From: Caldilineaceae bacterium
GTDB taxonomy: Bacteria > Chloroflexota > Anaerolineae > Caldilineales > Caldilineaceae
Length of the DNA stretch: 64,000 bases
Assembly: GCA_019637645.1 (NCBI GenBank)
Contig: JAHBVH010000028.1
Coordinates: 1 to 64,000 of the forward strand
Direction: 5' to 3'
A program made the translations under genes and the position numbers. The stretch's first letter is position 1; the number at the start of each line of letters is the position of its first letter. The notes below the pieces were generated by a model that saw only the letters and a program-made list of their open reading frames with translations, did no database searches and was not told where the DNA came from. Below are positions 52,916-62,195 of the stretch, one piece after another.

Positions 52916-52948
52916 AGAGCTGTCAGGCTTTCAAAACCTGGCAGCTTT
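52916..52948. repeat. Degenerate family-2 palindrome
   Basis: AGAGCTGTCAGGCTTT and AAAACCTGGCAGCTTT pair with two mismatches. It lies between the exporter stop and the convergent antitoxin gene, touching the antitoxin stop codon. Confidence 0.65.
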
Positions 52949-53210
52949 AGGTTTGCCTTGATGACGGGCGTTGCTTGCGCGGCTGCTTGCGGTTAGGCAG
53001 ATTTTTTGCCGCGGCTACCAATACACGGAGTGCTTCATTCACTGCTTCTGAAGTTGGAAAGACAGCAGCAATATCGGGGTCGAGCATCACCATCAGTTGT
53101 TCTTGTTCGAGGTGCTCCGCAAAACGATGCGGTTTTGCTTCCCCATAGTCAAAATCATAGTGCGCGCTTAGGTCAGTACTTTCGTTGTCCACTACGTTAT
53201 CTTTTTGCAT
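52947..53210 (-). CDS. Antitoxin partner of a BrnT-like toxin
   Basis: An 87-residue protein from the ATG at 53210 (MQKDNVVDNESTDLSAHYDF); an ATG at 53216 is also possible. The pattern 'SAHYDFDYG...HRFAEHL', 'LMVMLDPDIAAVFPTSEAVN', 'EALRVLVAAAK' is typical of small antitoxins paired with BrnT-like toxins in cyanobacteria and Chloroflexota, distinct from BrnA. The tail is basic (RKQPRKQRP). The gene overlaps the damaged toxin's end by 14 bases, as in intact loci, so it has been kept while the toxin was lost. Confidence 0.7.
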   Translation of the reverse strand: MQKDNVVDNESTDLSAHYDFDYGEAKPHRFAEHLEQEQLMVMLDPDIAAVFPTSEAVNEALRVLVAAAKNLPNRKQPRKQRPSSRQT

Positions 53211-53458
53211 AGTCATAGGCTCTTTGTTCACCCGCATCTGCTTTGCGAGCGCTAATGATACGAATCAGCTCATCGCGCTCAGTAAACGCTACAATCAACA
53301 ATCGATTTCTGCTTGAATAGCCAATGATCAACTCGCGATACTCTTCATTTGAATGTTTATCATCGTCAAAGATGTAAGCTCGCAGATCACAAAAAACAGT
53401 GGCTGCTTCTTCAAATACGTTCTGCTTTTTTACTGTCCCAAGCAAATCGTACACTCAT
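53197..53458 (-). pseudogene. BrnT-like toxin with an N-terminal deletion
   Basis: From the ATG at 53458 the frame reads a normal BrnT opening (MSVRFAWDSKKAERI) and stops after 15 codons. In another frame the rest of BrnT follows (VFEEAATVFCDLRAYIFDDD, then LLIVAFTERDELIRIISARK). Comparison with the first locus and with the family pattern suggests that about 23 bases, coding for the KHxVxF part of the active site, are gone near 53412-53420. A GTG at 53454 could open the second frame, but with a wrong N-terminus. The antitoxin gene is intact. Confidence 0.75.
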
Positions 53459-53560
53459 AGCGATAGTGTACCATAATTCACAACCATACTATTACTATAT
53501 TCCGATTCGGTGATAAATCACTTTGTTGGCCAATCCGGCTTCTGTAGAAAGGGAATCTTG

Positions 53561-55033
53561 ATGAAGACCAAAGTAACTGGCGCTTTTGTGATCGGCTTTG
53601 ATGGCAACGACCATGTGATCTATCCCGATGGTGTCGTGATTTATGAAGGTGACACGATTACCTTTGTCGGCCATGACTATCCTGCGCCAGTGGACCGGAC
53701 CATCGATGCCGGGTTGGCCTTGATCAGCCCTGGCCTGATCGATCTGGACGCGCTGGCTGATATCGACCATGCTATTCTCGATACATGGAATCCGCCCCAC
53801 CTCGATCTGGGGTTGCAGTGGTCGGAGGAATATTTTCACCACCGCCGTCATGATCTCTTTACTCTGGAGGAAGAGCTCTTTAAGCGCCACTATGCGCTGG
53901 TACAGCTGATCCTCAACGGTATCACCACGGCCATGCCCATTGGGGCCGAGACCTACAAAGGTTGGTGCGAGGGCTATGCTGAATGGGCAGGCGTGGCCCA
54001 GATTGCCGGGGAATTGGGGCTGCGCATGTATCTGGGCCCCAGCTATCGGTCGGGGATTAACGTGGTGCGGCAAGATGGTAGCCGCACGGTGCTCTGGGAA
54101 CCAGCCCTTGGTGAGGCTGGATTAGACGAGGCGATCCAATTTGTCCAGGATTTTGACGGTGCCTATGATGGCCTCATCCGCGGGGCGTTCTTGCCCTGTC
54201 GCATTGAAACGGTCACCCCGGCTCTGTTGCGGCGCACCCAGCAAGCCGCGACGGCACTAGGCTGCCCTATTCGGCTGCATGCCCTACAGGGGCTGGTCGA
54301 ATTACGCCTGCTCCGCGAGTGGTATCACCAAAGCCCGCTGGAACTGCTCCAGGAGCTGGATCTGCTCAGTCCGCAACTGCTGATTCCTCACGGCATCTAT
54401 ATCGGCGGCCGCCGCGCCACCGGGCAGCCCTCTCGGGGCGAGTTGGAATTGCTGGCCGCGCGCGGTGTTTCGATTGTCCACTGTCCGCTGACGTCGATCC
54501 GCTATGGCAACGCGCTAGACAACGTCGACCGCTACCGGCAAGCGGGGGTCAACCTGGCGCTGGGCACCGATTCCTTCCCGCCGGATCTGATCCGGGGCAT
54601 GGATTATGGCAACAATCTTGCCAAGTTGCTCACAGGCCAAAAGAGTGCGGGGAGTGCCGCGGACTATTTCCGCGCCGCCACCCTGGGTGGGGCGCAAGCG
54701 CTGGGCCGCCAAGACCTGGGCCGGTTAGCGCCTGGGGCCAAGGCCGACCTGATCATAGTCGATTTCAGTAAATTGCGCACTGGTCCCATCGATGATCCGA
54801 TTCGAACTTTGCTCATGAATGCTGGCGGTGCGGATGTCCAAACGGTAATTATTAATGGTCGTATGGTGATGGAGAATGGGGTGATCCCCGGTGTGAATCT
54901 AGCGGCGTTCAAAGCACGCGGCCAAGCCTACTTTGCCAAGCTCAAAGCGGCTTACCCCGAGCGTGACTATCAGCAGCGACCAGTGAATGAGCTATTTCCG
55001 CCATCATTTCGGGTGGTATCTAAAGCTGTTTGA
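53561..55033 (+). CDS. Amidohydrolase-superfamily protein lacking the first HxH metal motif
   Basis: About 490 residues from the ATG at 53561, with AGAAAGGGA upstream. The fold is that of ATZ/TRZ chlorohydrolases and guanine-deaminase-like enzymes: a beta-sandwich start (GVVIYEGDTITFVGHDYPAP), a barrel, and the end ADLIIVDFSKLRTGP. Where the family has PGFIDxHxH, the sequence is SPGLIDLDALADIDHAIL, with no HxH. Later ligands are kept in part: RLHALQG (His), LIPHGIY (His) and LGTDSFPP (Asp). It may bind one metal or be a pseudo-enzyme. Substrate unknown. Confidence 0.8.
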   Translation: MKTKVTGAFVIGFDGNDHVIYPDGVVIYEGDTITFVGHDYPAPVDRTIDAGLALISPGLIDLDALADIDHAILDTWNPPHLDLGLQWSEEYFHHRRHDLFTLEEELFKRHYALVQLILNGITTAMPIGAETYKGWCEGYAEWAGVAQIAGELGLRMYLGPSYRSGINVVRQDGSRTVLWEPALGEAGLDEAIQFVQDFDGAYDGLIRGAFLPCRIETVTPALLRRTQQAATALGCPIRLHALQGLVELRLLREWYHQSPLELLQELDLLSPQLLIPHGIYIGGRRATGQPSRGELELLAARGVSIVHCPLTSIRYGNALDNVDRYRQAGVNLALGTDSFPPDLIRGMDYGNNLAKLLTGQKSAGSAADYFRAATLGGAQALGRQDLGRLAPGAKADLIIVDFSKLRTGPIDDPIRTLLMNAGGADVQTVIINGRMVMENGVIPGVNLAAFKARGQAYFAKLKAAYPERDYQQRPVNELFPPSFRVVSKAV

Positions 55034-55272
55034 GCGTAGCAATCCATATGCCAGCAATACCATGCACTTTTTTAGGGTCAATGACTATTGACGTTGTTGA
55101 ATTATCCACCAAGCAGATTAGATAGATACCACGTGAAAAACAAAAGACGGCTACCGTCTATACCATCGGAGAAGATAGTAAATTCGATAGCCGTCGCTGG
55201 TGCGAAACGGTCAATCTTTGGTTACATGGACTGGACTGAATAAGCTCAACGTGCCTAATATCTTAACGCAGC
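55034..55272. other. Intergenic region with a short hairpin
   Basis: A 240-bp gap between convergent genes. GACGGCTA (55146-55153) and TAGCCGTC (55188-55195) form a stem that may terminate one or both transcripts. Nothing else is recognisable. Confidence 0.5.
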
Positions 55273-56538
55273 TTACCCATGGCGCTGCATAAAGCGATAC
55301 ATCCGTTCTAGCGCTTTTTCAATACTTTCCAGACTGGCGGCGTAGGCACAGCGGACATGGCCCTCACCCCCATAGCCAAAGGCGCTACCAGGGATGACGG
55401 CGACCCGCTCTTCCAAGAGTAGGCGTTCGCAAAATTCGTGTTCGGTCATGCCGGTTTTGCGGATACTGGGAAAAGCGTAGAAGGCGCCTTTGGGTTCGAC
55501 ACAATCCAAGCCCAACTCATTGAGTCCCTGGACAATCAAGCGCCGCCGCTGGTCATAGCTGGCGACCATCTGCTGAACAAAGATCTCGGCGGCGGGGTCG
55601 GTCAACGCAACGAGGGCCGCCTCTTGGCCGACCGTCGGCGCGGACATGATGAGGTATTGGTGGATCTTGCGCATGGCCCCGAGCAAATCTGCCGGGCCGA
55701 GGGCATAGCCAATGCGCCAACCGGTCATGGCATAATCTTTGCTCATGCCGCCCAAGTGGACAGTGCGATCGACCATACCAGGTAACGACGCAAACATGAC
55801 GTGTTGGTGATCGCCATAGACGAGGCGATCATAGATTTCGTCGGAGATGACAATCAGATCATGCTTTTCCGCGATCTGGGCGATTTTGAGCATCCCCTCG
55901 CGGTTCATGACCGCGCCGGTGGGATTGCTGGGGAAGCCAATGAGGAGCGCTTTGGTGCGCGGGGTGATCAACGCTTCGATCGCCGCGGGGTCCACCTGGA
56001 AGTCGTTCTCGGCGTAGGTCGGTAGATCCACCACTTCGCCACCCGCCAGAATGACGCTGGCCGTATAGCTGACAAAGCAGGGCTGAGGGACGATCACTTC
56101 GTCGCCAGGGTCTAAAATGGCCTGCATGATCAAGTACATGGCCTCGCTGACTCCCACGGTGATCAACACTTCGGTCTCGGGGTTATAGGCCGCGCCGCCG
56201 TAGCGTTCCGCCAATTTTTGGACCACCGCTTGGCGCAACTCGATCATCCCGGCGTTGGAGGTATAGGCTGTGTTGCCCCGTTCCAAACTCGCGATTCCCG
56301 CCCGCAGAATCGGCTCCGGCGTAACAAAGTCGGGTTCGCCAATGCCCAGGCTGACCACATCTTCCATGGTCGCGGCAATATCAAAATATTTGCGAATTCC
56401 CGATGGCGGCACGCGCTGCACCCGCTTGCTCAACCGGCTGTTGTGCGCACGGAGCAGACGATGATGGCTATTCCCATTCGGGATCAACAATTTTTCATTA
56501 CTAAGTGACGCAACAGGTGTTTGAATAACACTGCTCAT
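55273..56538 (-). CDS. Pyridoxal-phosphate aminotransferase (class I/II)
   Basis: A 421-residue PLP enzyme of the aspartate/aromatic aminotransferase subgroup I-gamma. Visible are VSLGIGEPDFVTPEPI, the NPTG motif (FPSNPTGAVMN), SDEIYDRLVYG, and the Schiff-base Lys in GGMSKDYAMTGWRIGYALG; the carboxylate-binding Arg is in the GEGHVRCAY segment. An N-terminal extension of about 45 residues precedes the core. The substrate cannot be fixed. The upstream leader (56539-56620) has a hairpin CCTTATC...GATAAGG. Confidence 0.9.
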   Translation of the reverse strand: MSSVIQTPVASLSNEKLLIPNGNSHHRLLRAHNSRLSKRVQRVPPSGIRKYFDIAATMEDVVSLGIGEPDFVTPEPILRAGIASLERGNTAYTSNAGMIELRQAVVQKLAERYGGAAYNPETEVLITVGVSEAMYLIMQAILDPGDEVIVPQPCFVSYTASVILAGGEVVDLPTYAENDFQVDPAAIEALITPRTKALLIGFPSNPTGAVMNREGMLKIAQIAEKHDLIVISDEIYDRLVYGDHQHVMFASLPGMVDRTVHLGGMSKDYAMTGWRIGYALGPADLLGAMRKIHQYLIMSAPTVGQEAALVALTDPAAEIFVQQMVASYDQRRRLIVQGLNELGLDCVEPKGAFYAFPSIRKTGMTEHEFCERLLLEERVAVIPGSAFGYGGEGHVRCAYAASLESIEKALERMYRFMQRHG

Positions 56539-57179
56539 AAAAGTAAAAGTCTCCCAGCCTCGTTTGGGTCTAATTTAGTTGTCCCTTATCTACAAAGCGG
56601 ATAAGGCGACGCTTTTTTCCAGCGGGGATGGCCACAAACTCCCTGGCACTGCGTGACGTTGGCGAGCAACCTATGCAGTGTGATCAGCCTGAGCGGACAA
56701 CAACAAGAGGGGACAGAAAAAGAGCTGACAGCTGAGAAAAGGTACGCGGCTGCCGCTTCTGCTTGCCTCTAGGATTGATGCGCCGTCAGGGTAGACCGAG
56801 TGGGAACGGTGTTGGCACAGAGCATGTCGGTGAAGGCCGATTACAATCTACAATCCGACGGGGCTTGCAGATTGCCGGCCAAGTGCAATGGCCATACCAC
56901 CGACGCCAAAACCCGTGGCGCCATGGCCGGGAAGCCAACTGAGGTAAGTCATGCAGATTCCTTGATCGCTCTAGTCGTTTGGCTGCTTCGTCTGTACCAA
57001 TCGACCAAGTCGGCCATATGTTGGTCGTTCGCCGATTGGTACATCGGAGCTACGCAGTTTGTTGGATCCACCCCGCTAAAAGGCAGACCCGCTTCCGCTG
57101 GCGTGTTTGGTAACACACCTGTGCCAGGGATAACGTCTTTTACCGAAAGTAGTGGGTAACTACTAATACGCAGGGCGCA
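56539..57179. other. 640-bp intergenic region, no confident gene
   Basis: Contains a stem at 56584-56606 (CCTTATC/GATAAGG), repeated CCGGCCA/TGGCCGG dyads at 56875-56930, and a strong hairpin at 56993-57043 (TGTACCAATCG/CGATTGGTACA plus an inner ACCAA/TTGGT). A 119-codon plus-strand frame at 56800-57159 has no family resemblance, no convincing ribosome site and an unusual composition, so I do not call it. A degraded gene or an RNA is possible. Confidence 0.45.
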
Positions 57180-58643
57180 TTATTTTAGTTCCGCACGTTG
57201 TCGATGCCACGCAGTACTTTGCTCGTAGGCATAGGCCGCACGCAGCAAGTTTTCTTCACCCAACTGGGGGCCCACCAATTGTAACCCAATCGGTAGGCCG
57301 TTACTGTCAAAACCACAGGGAACACTAATGCCACAGATGCCCGCCACATTGAGACTGATGGTAAAGACATCGGTCAGATACATGGCCAAGGGATCGTCGG
57401 TCTTTTCACCAATATGGAAGGCGGTGGATGGAGAGACCGGGCAGGCAATCAGATCAACCTCGGCAAAGACTTTGTCAAAGTCTTGCTTGATCAACGTACG
57501 GACCTGCTGGGCTTTCAAGTAATAAGCATCATAGTAACCGGCACTGAGCGCATAGGTGCCTAACATAATGCGCCGCTTGACTTCTGCCCCAAAGCCCTGA
57601 CCGCGTGTCTGCCGGAAGTTGTCAAACATGGTCTCTGCTTGCGCACTATGCCCAAAACGCACGCCATCATAACGCGCTAGGTTAGCACTGGCTTCGGCGG
57701 TCGCCACCAAGTAGTAGACCGGCAGTGCTTTGTCTGTGTTTGGCAGCGATACCGGCTTGACAATCGCCCCCAAGCTTTCCAGTTGCGCCACCGCCGCGCG
57801 CACCGCTTGTTCGACCTCGGGCTGGATGCCGTCGATAAAGTACTCGCGCGGCAGGCCAATGCGTACTCCGGCGATTGAACCGGTCAACCCAGCCAGATAA
57901 TCCGGCACTGGCGCAGGGAGGCTAGTACTATCGAGCGGATCTTGACCAGCCATCACCTGAAGGAGTAACGCCGCATCGCGGACATCTTTGGTCATCGGGC
58001 CGATCTGGTCTAGACTGCTGCCATAGGCGACCAAGCCATAGCGGCTAATCCGCCCATAGGAAGGCTTGAGGCCGACCACGCCACAGAAGGAAGCGGGCAG
58101 GCGCACACTGCCGCCGGTGTCGGTGCCCAATGCCCCGAGTGCTTCTTGCGCCGCCACCGCCGCCGCCGAACCACCACTGCTGCCCCCCGGCACTCTTTCC
58201 AGATTCCACGGGTTGCGCGTGACAAAGTAGCCGCTGTTCTCGTTGCTCGAGCCCATGGCAAATTCATCACAGTTGACTTTGCCCAGCATCACCGCGCCAG
58301 CCGCTTCTAGCCGCTTGACGGCTGTTGCCGTATAAGGCGGCTTGAAGCCCTTCAAAATCTTGCTACCACAGGTGGTTTCAATCCCTGCCGTTGCCAGGAC
58401 ATCTTTGATGGCGAGCGGAACACCCAACAGCGGCCCATCCTCACCGCGCGCCCGGTGTTCGTCGGCTCCTTGCGCTTGGGCCAATGCCTGTTCACGCGTG
58501 ACCGTCAAGTAGGCTTTGACCTGGGGATCGACCGCCTCAATCCGCGCCAACAGTGCGCGGGTAAGGTCTACCGCCGAAAAGTCACCGGCGCGCATTCCGG
58601 CCAGCGCTTCGTGAATCGTCAATGCATGCAAGGGTGTTGTCAT
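57180..58643 (-). CDS. gatA: Glutamyl-tRNA(Gln) amidotransferase subunit A
   Basis: A 487-residue amidase that supplies ammonia to convert Glu-tRNA(Gln), and in some species Asp-tRNA(Asn), to the amidated form. The Ser-cisSer-Lys triad region is intact: IKDVLATAG (Lys near 79), [14 protein letters not shown] and [13 protein letters not shown]. The end is [15 protein letters not shown]. Length matches the family. It follows gatC after a hairpin; gatB is not adjacent. With asnS present the physiological substrate is probably Glu-tRNA(Gln). Confidence 0.95.
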   Translation of the reverse strand: MTTPLHALTIHEALAGMRAGDFSAVDLTRALLARIEAVDPQVKAYLTVTREQALAQAQGADEHRARGEDGPLLGVPLAIKDVLATAGIETTCGSKILKGFKPPYTATAVKRLEAAGAVMLGKVNCDEFAMGSSNENSGYFVTRNPWNLERVPGGSSGGSAAAVAAQEALGALGTDTGGSVRLPASFCGVVGLKPSYGRISRYGLVAYGSSLDQIGPMTKDVRDAALLLQVMAGQDPLDSTSLPAPVPDYLAGLTGSIAGVRIGLPREYFIDGIQPEVEQAVRAAVAQLESLGAIVKPVSLPNTDKALPVYYLVATAEASANLARYDGVRFGHSAQAETMFDNFRQTRGQGFGAEVKRRIMLGTYALSAGYYDAYYLKAQQVRTLIKQDFDKVFAEVDLIACPVSPSTAFHIGEKTDDPLAMYLTDVFTISLNVAGICGISVPCGFDSNGLPIGLQLVGPQLGEENLLRAAYAYEQSTAWHRQRAELK

Positions 58644-58664
58644 ACGAAAAAGCTTTCTTGGTGG

Positions 58665-58716
58665 CGGAGAAGGTGATGCGTGAAAGGTGCTACGTACGCA
58701 GGCATCACCTTCTCCG
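58665..58716. other. Hairpin between gatC and gatA
   Basis: CGGAGAAGGTGATGC (58665-58679) and its exact complement (58702-58716) form a 15-bp stem with a 22-base loop. It starts two bases past the gatC stop on the minus strand; there is no T-run, so mRNA stabilisation or processing is likelier than full termination. Confidence 0.7.
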
Positions 58717-58718
58717 AA

Positions 58719-59009
58719 TCATTCTTCAAAAACCGCCCGTACCCGGAAGAACCCCTGATCGCTATCTGGTGCATTGGCGAGGGCCTCGGCATTTGTGAGG
58801 CATGGGGTGGGCTCATCCGCCCGCATTACATTGGTCAGGGGCAAGACATAGGGCGTGGGTGGTACACCGCTGGTGTCTACCTCTTGCAAGAGCGCGGCAT
58901 AGTCGAGGATCGCAGAAAGCTGCTGCGTATATTGAATCATTTCTTCTTCGGTGAGCGCCAGTTTGGCTAACTCGGCCACATGGCGCACTTCGGCGATGGT
59001 CAATTGCAT
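58719..59009 (-). CDS. gatC: Glutamyl-tRNA(Gln) amidotransferase subunit C
   Basis: A 96-residue protein from the ATG at 59009 (MQLTIAEVRHVAELAKLALT); an upstream frame to 59090 would read through the terminator. The family pattern is clear, including LSAILDYAALLQEVDTSGVP and MRADEPTPCLTNAEAL. GatC wraps around GatA and links it to GatB. Two terminator-like hairpins lie in the 100 bases upstream, so expression of gatC depends on read-through or on an as yet unseen promoter in that interval. Confidence 0.92.
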   Translation of the reverse strand: MQLTIAEVRHVAELAKLALTEEEMIQYTQQLSAILDYAALLQEVDTSGVPPTPYVLPLTNVMRADEPTPCLTNAEALANAPDSDQGFFRVRAVFEE

Positions 59010-59037
59010 GGGTGGCTTACTCCAATGCGTTTTGCAT

Positions 59038-59070
59038 AAAAAAACGTCGTGGTATGAGGGCCACGACGCT
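59038..59070 (-). terminator. Rho-independent terminator 2, directly before gatC
   Basis: On the minus strand CGTCGTGG and CCACGACG enclose CCCTCATA, followed by seven T residues. It ends only 29 bases before the gatC start. Confidence 0.85.
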
Positions 59071-59091
59071 CGATTTCTGATCTGTACCAAT

Positions 59092-59123
59092 CAAAAACGC
59101 CGTGGCTTTGCGCCCACGGCGTT
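59092..59123 (-). terminator. Rho-independent terminator 1 upstream of gatC
   Basis: On the minus strand AACGCCGTGG and CCACGGCGTT enclose GCGCAAAG, followed by T residues (overlapping the stem). It is the first of two tandem terminators. Confidence 0.85.
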
Positions 59124-59227
59124 GGTCAACCAACCAGTCACCGGGACGCGCGTCTAGCTGCCGCTGCTGCATTAGCTGCTGCGGTAAAAGCGCTGTTCCG
59201 GCAGAAGATAAAACTTGAAGGTATCAT
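59092..59227 (-). ncRNA. Candidate small RNA or attenuator leader before gatC
   Basis: A consensus promoter (59234-59262) should start transcription near 59227; the transcript would reach terminator 1 after about 135 bases. Within it, an ATG at or next to the predicted start opens a 29-codon frame rich in alanine (residues AFTAAANAAAAARRASR) that stops before terminator 1. It could be a leaderless leader peptide in an attenuator for gatC, or the unit could be an independent small RNA. Confidence 0.45.
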
Positions 59228-59233
59228 AGGTAA

Positions 59234-59262
59234 AGTATACTGACCTACTGAACAGTTGTCAA
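59234..59262 (-). promoter_or_regulatory. Consensus promoter between thrS and gatC
   Basis: On the minus strand TTGACA (59262-59257), 17-bp spacer, TATACT (59239-59234). It is one of the best promoter matches in the window and lies 60 bases after the thrS terminator. Confidence 0.75.
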
Positions 59263-59319
59263 ACTACTTAGCCGCGTAGATCCATTTCTGCATTGTCCCT
59301 ATGGTCGTGGCAGTTGCGA

Positions 59320-59349
59320 GAAAATGAGGGCATCCAACCGCGGATGCCC
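59320..59349 (-). terminator. Terminator of thrS
   Basis: GGGCATCC and GGATGCCC enclose GCGGTT on the minus strand, followed by TCATTTTC. It lies 16 bases after the thrS stop codon. Confidence 0.75.
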
Positions 59350-59364
59350 GATCGATTCATCGGC

Positions 59365-61200
<1,836 letters not shown>

Positions 61201-61248
61201 AAGATTTTCCTTATCTACGGCTGCGAACATCGCAAGCAAGTGGGCACT

Positions 61249-61551
61249 TTACGAATCCAAGATCGCCACCAAATTTTCAAATAAACCAGGAAACAAACTA
61301 TATAGCAGCGCTAGCCACAGCACGACGAGAGCTCCAAAGAAGAGCAACCGCTTGACGCGGGCTGCATCCGCGGCGTCGACCACCTCTTTGGGGGTCTTTT
61401 CCGTTTTTTGGATCACCTGTTGTGGTTTGTTCGCGGCTTCAATCTCTTTGGTATAGCGTTGATAGGTCTTGGTTAGGAAATTAACAATTACGACAAGGAT
61501 CAGGGTTGAAATTACGCCAAGCCCAAAATCAGGCCATGATTCAATCGGCAT
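61249..61551 (-). CDS. Small two-segment membrane protein upstream of thrS
   Basis: A 100-residue protein with two hydrophobic segments (about residues 10-27, GLGVISTLILVVIVNFLT, and 70-92, LLFFGALVVLWLALLYSL) and a charged middle (EKTPKEVVDAADAARVKR). The ribosome site CAGGAGGTG is five bases upstream. I do not recognise a family. It is in the thrS operon, so it may be co-expressed with translation genes. Confidence 0.7.
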   Translation of the reverse strand: MPIESWPDFGLGVISTLILVVIVNFLTKTYQRYTKEIEAANKPQQVIQKTEKTPKEVVDAADAARVKRLLFFGALVVLWLALLYSLFPGLFENLVAILDS

Positions 61552-61611
61552 AGCACCTCCTGATGGAAGCCCTGAACTACTCTAGCTTGACCAACCCGCA
61601 ACAAAGCGATT

Positions 61612-61640
61612 TTGCAGCTACATCAAGCCAGCAGTATAAT
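61612..61640 (+). promoter_or_regulatory. Promoter of the small gene at 61734
   Basis: TTGCAG (61612-61617), 17-bp spacer, perfect TATAAT (61635-61640). It shows that the earlier in-frame start at 61563 is upstream of transcription and not real. Confidence 0.65.
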
Positions 61641-61733
61641 CAAAACGGTGCAATTAGAACATCTGTTCCTTGTTTAGTTAACCCGACGTTCTCCCAGTCC
61701 CAGTTGCTCTTCTTTTGGATTGTCCTAACAATC

Positions 61734-62141
61734 ATGAAACATTTATTAGACGCACCCGAACTTATCCATCCCCTCGATGGGTTGATCGGTAAATGGCTCC
61801 ATGGCCCTATGCACCGCTTTTGTTTTGCCCGTGGCATGGGCTTTACCGGCACCGAAGTGGAAATGTTGCTACGGCAATATGGCATCCGCATTTGGGGCCG
61901 CGAAATCGAAGACGACGATGAGATTGCCTTTCACGTCAAGCAGTGCCAAGCGGTTTGGGCCGAATACATTCTCTGTCGCGCCGGTGTGCCCCTCACGGGC
62001 AAGTTACTCGACCCGCGCAATGAACAGTACCGTGAACGCCACGCCGCGGGCGCCATGCCGACGCCTTGGTCTCCCCGTGGCATTGGTCCCCACTCATTGG
62101 TTGATCACGTGGTCGATTGGCTCAACCGGCTGCTTGGCTAG
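61734..62141 (+). CDS. Conserved-type hypothetical protein
   Basis: A 135-residue protein from the ATG at 61734 (MKHLLDAPELIHPLDGLIGK). It has one conserved-looking block, GMGFTGTEVEMLLRQYGIRIWGR (split: GMGFTGTEVEM and LLRQYGIRIWGR), then IAFHVKQCQAVWAEYILCRAG and a Pro/Gly/His-rich tail. I do not recognise a family. No strong ribosome site is visible. It is divergent from thrS and convergent with the M20 peptidase. Confidence 0.65.
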   Translation: MKHLLDAPELIHPLDGLIGKWLHGPMHRFCFARGMGFTGTEVEMLLRQYGIRIWGREIEDDDEIAFHVKQCQAVWAEYILCRAGVPLTGKLLDPRNEQYRERHAAGAMPTPWSPRGIGPHSLVDHVVDWLNRLLG

Positions 62142-62195
62142 GCTAAGCAACTGGCGACGAGAGAGGCCTACGTAGCCCAAGTTGTGTCCCTGAAG

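Noticed and set aside
56539..56700. SAM riboswitch before the aminotransferase gene
   Set aside because: A hairpin is present, but the conserved core sequences of known SAM riboswitch classes were not found.
56800..57159. A 119-codon plus-strand frame in a large gap
   Set aside because: No family resemblance, no convincing ribosome site, and it runs through a strong hairpin; the composition looks like chance.
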